NCBI GenBank assembly: GCA_963727415.1
Contig: CAVSGF010000002.1
Coordinates: forward strand, 1,178,001 to 1,242,000
DNA from: DASQPR01 sp963727415
Lineage (GTDB): Bacteria > Actinomycetota > Actinomycetes > Mycobacteriales > Micromonosporaceae
Length of the DNA: 64,000 bases
Direction: 5' to 3'
In this document: positions 56,834-64,000 of the stretch, one piece after another
How positions within the stretch are numbered: position 1 is the first letter of the stretch
Layout: each line of letters starts with the position of its first letter
Made by a program: the position numbers and the translations under genes
The notes under the pieces: generated by a model
The model's input: only the letters and a program-made list of their open reading frames with translations
Databases searched by the model: none
Told to the model about the DNA's origin: nothing

Positions 56834-57119
56834 ATGGTCGCCGCCGCGGCCACCCCGTCCCGGATACCTTGCGGCGGGTCGAGTTCGTGATAGCGGCGCT
56901 CGCTGTCTTCGATGTGGTCGAGGAAGTGCTGGTAGAAGAGCGCGCCGCTGAGGGCTTGCAGCGGGCCGGCCAGCTGGAGCGCGCGCCGCGGGTGGCTGCC
57001 CGGCATCTGGTCACCACCGGCTCGACATCGGACCACCATGGCGAGTCGGCCGGAAACGGTCCGACTGTGCCGATGTCGAGCTCGCGATGGGTGACCAGTG
57101 CCGTGACGATGCGGGTCAC
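56800..57119 (-). pseudogene. Small frameshifted gene coupled to the DUF885 gene
   Basis: From GTG 57119 (overlapping the DUF885 stop as GTGA) a protein-like frame reads MTRIVTALVTHRELDIGTVG and FPADSPWWSDVEPVV. Around 57010-57040 the protein-like signal moves to another frame: GSHPRRALQLAGPLQAL, ALFYQHFLDHIEDSERRY, HELDPPQGIRDGV. That frame ends at 56800. The composition change and coupling suggest one gene with an indel or an internal deletion. The family is not recognised. It may instead be two short overlapping ORFs. Confidence 0.4.
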
Positions 57120-58783
57120 GCGGCGCGGACTCGCTCCACCCAGTCCTTCACGACGCCATCGAGTACCCCGAGCGAAAGGCCCCCGTGGCCGAGCACGGTG
57201 TCGTGGAACGCCCGGATGTCGAACCTGCCGCCGAGCGCTTCCTCGGCATCCCGCCGGATGCGCTGGATCTCCAGGCGGCCGACCATGTACGCGAGCGCCT
57301 GTCCGGGATCGGCGATGTAACGGTCGACCTCACTCTCGATCTCCACCGGCATCACCGGTGTGTGGTCGAGCATGTACTGGATCGCCTGCTGTTTCGACCA
57401 GCCCTTGGCGTGCAGGCCGGTGTCCACGACCAGCCTGGCCGCTCGCAGCGAGTCCATGCTCAGCATGCCGAGGAGCGCGACATCGTCTGAATAAAGGCCC
57501 ATCTCGCGGGCCAGTCGCTCGGTGTAGAGACCCCAGCCCTCGGCGTAGGCGTTCGGTGCCTGGAGGCGGCGGAGCAGCGGCAGGTCTTCCAGCTCCTGAG
57601 CGATGGTGAGCTGAAAGTGGTGTCCGGGAACGGCCTCGTGGAACGCGGTCGCCTCGCACTGGTGACGGTCCCGCTCGGTGACCTCGTAGGTGTTGGCGAA
57701 GTAGATGCCGGGGCGGCTTCCGTCCAGGGCGGGCGGGACGTAGTACGCCCCGGCCGCACCGGGGGCTTCGTCGTCGGGAACCGGCCGGACTTCGCAGTCT
57801 TGGCTGGGCAGTCGTCCGAACCACTTGGGTGCTTGCGCCTGAGCCCGGTCGATCGCCGCCTTCGCCGCCGCGATCAGCTCGTCCGCGCTGGTCCAGCGAA
57901 GCGAATGGTCATTGCGGAGGCGATCGAAGACTTCCTGCTCGGTGCCGACTCCGAATACGCGCCCGCCGATCTCGCGATACTCCGCGGTTAATCCGGCGAT
58001 CACGTCCAAGCCCATCTGGTGCAGTTCGTCGGCGGTCCGGTCGACGGTGGTGTGCAGCTTGATGAGTCCCGCGTACACGTCGGACCCGCCGGGCAGCCAG
58101 GACAGGCCGGGTCGTTCGGTATCGCGCCCATGCATGGCGATCTCGGAGGTGAGCACGTCGCGGTATTTCGCGTAGGCGGGGCGGACCAGATCCTGGATCA
58201 CGGCGTCGCGGCGGTCTGCCCACTCCGCGTTTCCCGCCAGGGTCGGCTTCTTCAGCGGGTCGGCGTCGCCGGCGAGGTAGCGGTCGATGTAGCCGGCCGC
58301 TTCCTCGACCAGGTGCCGGACCGGGACCAGTCCGGACGCGACGCCGTCGCGGTGCCGGGCGGCCAACTGCTCAAGGGCCCGCGGCACTTCCCGGAGCCGT
58401 TGGAGATACGCGTCGGCCTGCTCGGAGTTGGCGACGTTGATCATCGACATCATGATCAGCATTTCGATCGCGGCGGCCGAGAAGTTGTCCACGATGGTGA
58501 ATTCCACCAAACGCGAACGCAACCGGGTCTGCATCTCCTCGACACCGTCGAGAATGACCAGTCGCGTGATCCGGTCGGTATCGCTCAGCTCATCCGGGAC
58601 GATCGCGTCGGCCCGTGATCCCAGGTCATTGATCCGTTGTGCCAGGGCGTCCTCGTACGTCTTGCTGTAATCGGTCAGCTTCGCATCGCGCGGTCCCGGA
58701 ATACCGATCAGCGTCGACATCAGCGGGTAATAGTCGAGAAGCACATCGACGAGTTCGTCGGCAAGCTGGTTGACAGTGGTCAT
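57116..58783 (-). CDS. DUF885 family protein (putative metallopeptidase)
   Basis: This 555-residue protein has the DUF885 hallmark FHEAVPGHHFQL (an HExxxGHH-type metal site). A second conserved region NAYAEGWGLYTERLAREMG supplies a Glu, the pattern of gluzincin-like peptidases. SSxxG and no signal peptide suggest a cytoplasmic enzyme. Activity is unproven for most members. A small broken frame follows it with a GTGA overlap. Confidence 0.9.
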   Translation of the reverse strand: MTTVNQLADELVDVLLDYYPLMSTLIGIPGPRDAKLTDYSKTYEDALAQRINDLGSRADAIVPDELSDTDRITRLVILDGVEEMQTRLRSRLVEFTIVDNFSAAAIEMLIMMSMINVANSEQADAYLQRLREVPRALEQLAARHRDGVASGLVPVRHLVEEAAGYIDRYLAGDADPLKKPTLAGNAEWADRRDAVIQDLVRPAYAKYRDVLTSEIAMHGRDTERPGLSWLPGGSDVYAGLIKLHTTVDRTADELHQMGLDVIAGLTAEYREIGGRVFGVGTEQEVFDRLRNDHSLRWTSADELIAAAKAAIDRAQAQAPKWFGRLPSQDCEVRPVPDDEAPGAAGAYYVPPALDGSRPGIYFANTYEVTERDRHQCEATAFHEAVPGHHFQLTIAQELEDLPLLRRLQAPNAYAEGWGLYTERLAREMGLYSDDVALLGMLSMDSLRAARLVVDTGLHAKGWSKQQAIQYMLDHTPVMPVEIESEVDRYIADPGQALAYMVGRLEIQRIRRDAEEALGGRFDIRAFHDTVLGHGGLSLGVLDGVVKDWVERVRAA

Positions 58784-59158
58784 GGAATCCCCCGTGCGTC
58801 ATCGGGTGTGGCAATTCCGGGCCCGGGCAGCCCGACCTGAGGGCCGACCGCAGCCGGGCGATCTCGCCGCCGCGGTGCGGACCCGCTAGGCACGCTACTG
58901 CCAGAGCGCCGGCGGCAGCTACCCGATATCAGCCCGCGCTTATCCGAACACCATCTCGAAGCGGATGGCCCACGCAACCCCACCGGGTTCTTGGCCTGCG
59001 GTCCGGACCGCGGCGGCGCGCCGGTCTCCGTCCGGAGTGGAATCCCGTTCCCGTCGGGTGCGCTCCCTCGCTGAGTGCTTGTTCCTGATCTGTCGGCAGA
59101 GGCGACGGCGTCCAACGGAACAACCACTAAGGCTTGCGACCATGCCGCGCCACGGCGG
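58784..59158. other. Gap between the DUF885 and VOC genes
   Basis: These 375 bases have no supported gene; the minus-strand frames crossing it are Arg/Ser/Pro-rich. It should hold the DUF885 promoter. I see no striking repeat or hairpin. Confidence 0.4.
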
Positions 59159-59554
59159 TCACGTGTGGCATACCGCTTCGACGTTGTTGCCGTCCGGGTC
59201 GCGAACGAAGGCGGCGAAGTAGCGCTCGTGGTACTCCGGCCACTCGCGCGGCGCGTGCAACACGTCGGCACCGGCCGCGACCGCCGCGTCATGGAATGCC
59301 ATCACCCGGTCCCGGTCCGGGGCGGTGAACGCGAGATGGGACTCCCGGAAGCCGGACCCGGTCCGGTGTGGGCCGAGCCAGAATTCGGGGCGTTCGGAGC
59401 CGTACCCGATAACCTCACCGAAGTCCATGATCCGCCGGCCTCCGACGGTGGCGAGCACCGAGTCGTAGAACCTGGCACTTGCGGCTACGTCCGAGCACTG
59501 GATGGAAACGTGATCGATCACAATCCCCAGACTAGGGCCGGAGGGCTGCGACAT
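59159..59554 (-). CDS. VOC (glyoxalase/bleomycin-resistance) family protein
   Basis: This 131-residue single VOC protein has IDHVSIQCSDVAASARFYDSVLATVGG (the first beta-alpha-beta unit with metal His, here broken for length), SHLAFTAPDRDRVMAFHDA and FVRDPDGNNVEAVCH (the second His/Glu region). ATG 59554 is chosen; a GTG inside at about 59524 is also possible. It could be an isomerase, dioxygenase or binding protein. Confidence 0.9.
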   Translation of the reverse strand: MSQPSGPSLGIVIDHVSIQCSDVAASARFYDSVLATVGGRRIMDFGEVIGYGSERPEFWLGPHRTGSGFRESHLAFTAPDRDRVMAFHDAAVAAGADVLHAPREWPEYHERYFAAFVRDPDGNNVEAVCHT

Positions 59555-59676
59555 CCGGGTACGATCACGACATTCGAGGCCAGTTCCCTCGTTAGGTCGC
59601 CGCAATTCTGAGGGTTCATCGCCGAGGCCGGGCGGCTGTGCCCGCGGGCAGCTAGCGTTGAGGCCGGAGACCGCTC

Positions 59677-60399
59677 GTGACACACCTCGTAGACAGCATC
59701 CTGGGCCTTCGTGGTCTGGCCGTGTACGCCGTCATCGCTGCATTCGTCCTGGCCGAGACGGCGATCTTTGTCGGGTTCGTGATCCCGGGCGAGACCGCCG
59801 CCATCATCGGCGGCGTCGTTGCCAGCCAAAGCAACGCGTCGGTCATCGCGGTGTGCACGGTGGTGGTGGCGGCGGCCATCATCGGTGACACCATCGGGTA
59901 CGGGATCGGTGCCCGCTACGGCGACCGAGTCCTGCACACCCGGGTCTTCCGCCGTCGAAGGGCGCAGGTGGACCGGGCCGAGGACGTGCTGCGACGCCGT
60001 GGTGGCCCGGCGGTGTTCCTCGGCCGCTTCATCGCGTTCCTGCGAGCCGTGATGCCGTTCCTGGCGGGCTCCTCACACCTGCGGTACCGCACGTTCCTGG
60101 CGTACAACGCGGCCGGTGCGGTGATCTGGGGGATCGGATCGGTGCTGTTGGGCTATCTGGCCGGCAACTCGTACCGCGCGGTCGAGCGCGCGATCGGTCC
60201 GATCGCGGCCGCGGCGGTGGCCGCCATCGTGGTAGCCGCGCTGATCGTCTGGCATATCCGGCGCCGTCGCGCCGAGGCCAGGATCGACGCGGACGTGTCC
60301 GAACCCCCGCGCCCGGGCGCCGGGCACCCCCGCGAGAACCGGCCGGTCCGCGCGGGCGAGACGTCGCGGTCGGCGGGCGGTTCAGGAACCGGCACGTAG
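59677..60399 (+). CDS. DedA family membrane protein
   Basis: This 240-residue protein (GTG 59677) has the DedA core: FVGFVIPGETAAIIGGV and GDTIGYGIGARYG, then FLGRFIAFLRAVMPFLAGSSHL with the conserved Arg residues, and four to five membrane helices. DedA proteins act as lipid scramblases or flippases for C55-P or phospholipids. The C-terminal 45 residues are polar and disordered. It is followed 32 bases later by the steroid-reductase-like gene in the same direction. Confidence 0.93.
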   Translation: MTHLVDSILGLRGLAVYAVIAAFVLAETAIFVGFVIPGETAAIIGGVVASQSNASVIAVCTVVVAAAIIGDTIGYGIGARYGDRVLHTRVFRRRRAQVDRAEDVLRRRGGPAVFLGRFIAFLRAVMPFLAGSSHLRYRTFLAYNAAGAVIWGIGSVLLGYLAGNSYRAVERAIGPIAAAAVAAIVVAALIVWHIRRRRAEARIDADVSEPPRPGAGHPRENRPVRAGETSRSAGGSGTGT

Positions 60400-60431
60400 C
60401 GGCACCCGGATCACGGCTTACACTGCCGATC

Positions 60432-61184
60432 ATGCCCACCTCCGGCCCGTACCGCTGGTTCGTCCTGCTGGAGATCGCACTGGCGATCGTCACCTTCGTG
60501 GCGCTCTGCTTCATCGTGGCGCCGTACGGTCGGCATGGGCGTTCCGGGTGGGGCCCGACGGTGCCCGCGCGCGTCGGCTGGCTGGTGATGGAGGCGCCGG
60601 CGTCCCTGCTGTTCCTGGTCTGGTACCTGGTCGGAAGCCATCGGTGGCAACTGGTCCCGCTGATCATGCTGTGCGCCTGGCAGGTGCACTACGTGCACCG
60701 CGCATTCGTGTACCCGCTCCTGATGCGCGACGGTGCCCGGATGCCGGTGGTGGTGGCGGCTTTGGCGATCACGTTCAACACGCTGAACACCTACGTCAAC
60801 GCCCGGTGGATCTCCGGATTCGGCAGCTACCCCCGGTCATGGCTGGCCGATCCGCGATTCATCGCCGGTGCGTTGCTGTTCGCCGGCGGGCTGGCGCTGA
60901 ACCTGCAATCGGATCGAATCTTGCGCGGGCTCAGGCGCGATCACGCCGGCTACCAGATCCCGTACGGCGGCGGGTACCGATTCGTGTCGAGCCCGAACTA
61001 TCTCGGCGAGATCGTCGAGTGGCTCGGCTGGGCGCTGGCCACCTGGTCCCTGGCCGGCCTGTCGTTCGCGCTGTACACGATCGCCAACCTGGCACCGCGT
61101 GCCGTCGCCAACCATCGGTGGTACCGGTCCCGATTCGATGAGTACCCGGCCGGCCGCAAGGCGCTGGTGCCGTACCTGATCTGA
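60432..61184 (+). CDS. Steroid 5-alpha-reductase-like (SRD5A/DUF1295) membrane protein
   Basis: This 250-residue polytopic protein has the C-terminal reductase signature: LNLQSDRILRGLRRDH, YQIPYGGGYRFVSSPNYLGEI with the NADPH-binding Asn/Tyr/Glu, LAPRAVANHRWYRSRF, and EYPAGRKALVPYLI. It probably reduces an enone in an isoprenoid or steroid-like lipid using NADPH. It is likely co-transcribed with dedA. Confidence 0.9.
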   Translation: MPTSGPYRWFVLLEIALAIVTFVALCFIVAPYGRHGRSGWGPTVPARVGWLVMEAPASLLFLVWYLVGSHRWQLVPLIMLCAWQVHYVHRAFVYPLLMRDGARMPVVVAALAITFNTLNTYVNARWISGFGSYPRSWLADPRFIAGALLFAGGLALNLQSDRILRGLRRDHAGYQIPYGGGYRFVSSPNYLGEIVEWLGWALATWSLAGLSFALYTIANLAPRAVANHRWYRSRFDEYPAGRKALVPYLI

Positions 61185-61215
61185 TCGCTGCCCGGCCAGG
61201 CTTACCGAACCCGGC

Positions 61216-61805
61216 TCATTCGGCGTTACCGTCCGAACCGGATCGTTCCAGCGCCCGGCGCAGGATGTCGCGAGCGGTCTCCACGTCCGGCTTGTCCGGG
61301 TCGCCGAGCGCTTCCAGTGCCGCCCGGGCGTCGGCGGTCATCGCGGCGGCCGTCGCCGCGATGTCGGCTTGTGCCGCGAGCTGCTGGGTCTTCGTCCACA
61401 ACTCGGCGAAGACGGCTACCTTCGCGCGCAGTACCCACGGGTCGAGCGGCTTGGTGAGGTAGTCGACCGCACCGGCGGCGTACCCCCGCAGCGCTAGCTG
61501 GGCGTCGTGGTCGGCGGCGGTCAGGAAGATGATCGGCACGTTGCGGGTGCGCTCGCGTTCCTTGATCCGGGTGGCCGTCTCGAATCCGTCCATCTGCGGC
61601 ATCTGCGCGTCCATCAGGATCACCGCGAAGTCGTCGATGAGCAGTTGCTTGAGCGCGCTGGTCCCGCTGTCGACCGCGACCGGCTCGACCGGTAGCCCTT
61701 GCAGGATCGCCGCGAGCGCGATCAGGTTGTCGCGGCGATCGTCGACGAGCAGCACCTTGGCCGGGCCGGCCGGCACCCGGGCCGGCCGGCGGCGGTGCGG
61801 CGCGG

Positions 61806-61809
<4 letters not shown>
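61216..61809 (-). CDS. Response regulator with helical C-terminal extension
   Basis: This 197-residue protein has a receiver domain with DD at 23-24, phosphoacceptor D67 (VILMDAQMPQMDG), Thr/Ala in FLTAAD and Lys in LTKPLDP. About 70 C-terminal residues are Ala-rich helix. It overlaps the hybrid kinase stop by 4 bases (ATGA) and is the natural phosphotransfer partner of that kinase. Confidence 0.93.

Positions 61810-64000
<2,191 letters not shown>

Noticed and set aside
58780..59292. Minus-strand frame of 170 codons upstream of the DUF885 gene
   Set aside because: Arg/Ser/Pro-rich, overlaps the VOC gene out of frame, and shows no motif.

Overview
The window is very GC-rich, has many GTG/TTG starts and frequent 4-base ATGA stop/start overlaps, and carries actinobacterial families: an AfsR/SARP regulator, TreX/TreY/TreZ, class-I PPK2, SpoIIE-type phosphatase/CHASE3 kinase modules, a DUF4190 protein, UdgX and an archaeal-like (type 2) ValRS. 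It is chromosomal DNA of a high-GC Actinomycetota; the genus cannot be fixed from sequence alone. No rRNA, tRNA, CRISPR array, IS element or prophage was recognised.

Layout. 1-3.1 kb: a fused double ABC exporter (cut by the window edge, one frameshift) behind a MarR regulator with a clear palindromic operator. 3.4-6.3 kb: cytochrome P450, smpB, and a coupled pair related to AhpD/carboxymuconolactone decarboxylase. 6.3-16 kb: a molybdenum hydroxylase locus of the form II CO-dehydrogenase type: MocA-like transferase and XdhC on the minus strand, then a DUF4190 membrane protein, MoxR ATPase (CoxD-like), VWA protein (CoxE-like) and coxS-coxL-coxM on the plus strand. The XdhC gene carries a perfect 24-bp tandem repeat (about 8.5 copies). 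16-22 kb: a minus-strand operon of a pyruvate-oxidase-like ThDP enzyme, a heavily frame-disrupted FAD/Fe-S oxidoreductase, and an enolase-superfamily enzyme. 22-26.5 kb: an SDR, then an operon of receiver-PP2C phosphatase, CHASE3 histidine kinase and Rcp1-like receiver. 26.8-32 kb: UdgX, a PAP2-type membrane enzyme and a 998-residue SARP-NB-ARC-TPR regulator. 32-36 kb: polyphosphate-linked genes (CYTH-CHAD protein and PPK2) with two small membrane proteins between them. 36-41 kb: TetR and a divergent flavin monooxygenase, a conserved hypothetical, YihY/BrkB and a double SnoaL-like protein. 41-47.4 kb: treX-treY-treZ, which makes trehalose from glycogen. 47.4-54 kb: small conserved proteins, AIM24, an acyl-CoA synthetase, a beta-lactamase-like hydrolase and a quinone oxidoreductase. 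54-64 kb: valS, a DUF885 protein, a VOC protein, DedA, a steroid-reductase-like membrane protein, and a response regulator with a HAMP-repeat hybrid kinase that runs off the window end.

Two patterns stand out. First, disruptions are focal: about 3 kb of the FAD/Fe-S gene has a dozen or more frame changes plus an in-frame TAG, while both operon partners are intact. Second, short tandem or direct repeats (periods 6-34 bp) recur in gene-free gaps, often just after a stop codon, besides the larger one inside xdhC. Either could be biological or partly an assembly effect; raw reads would decide.
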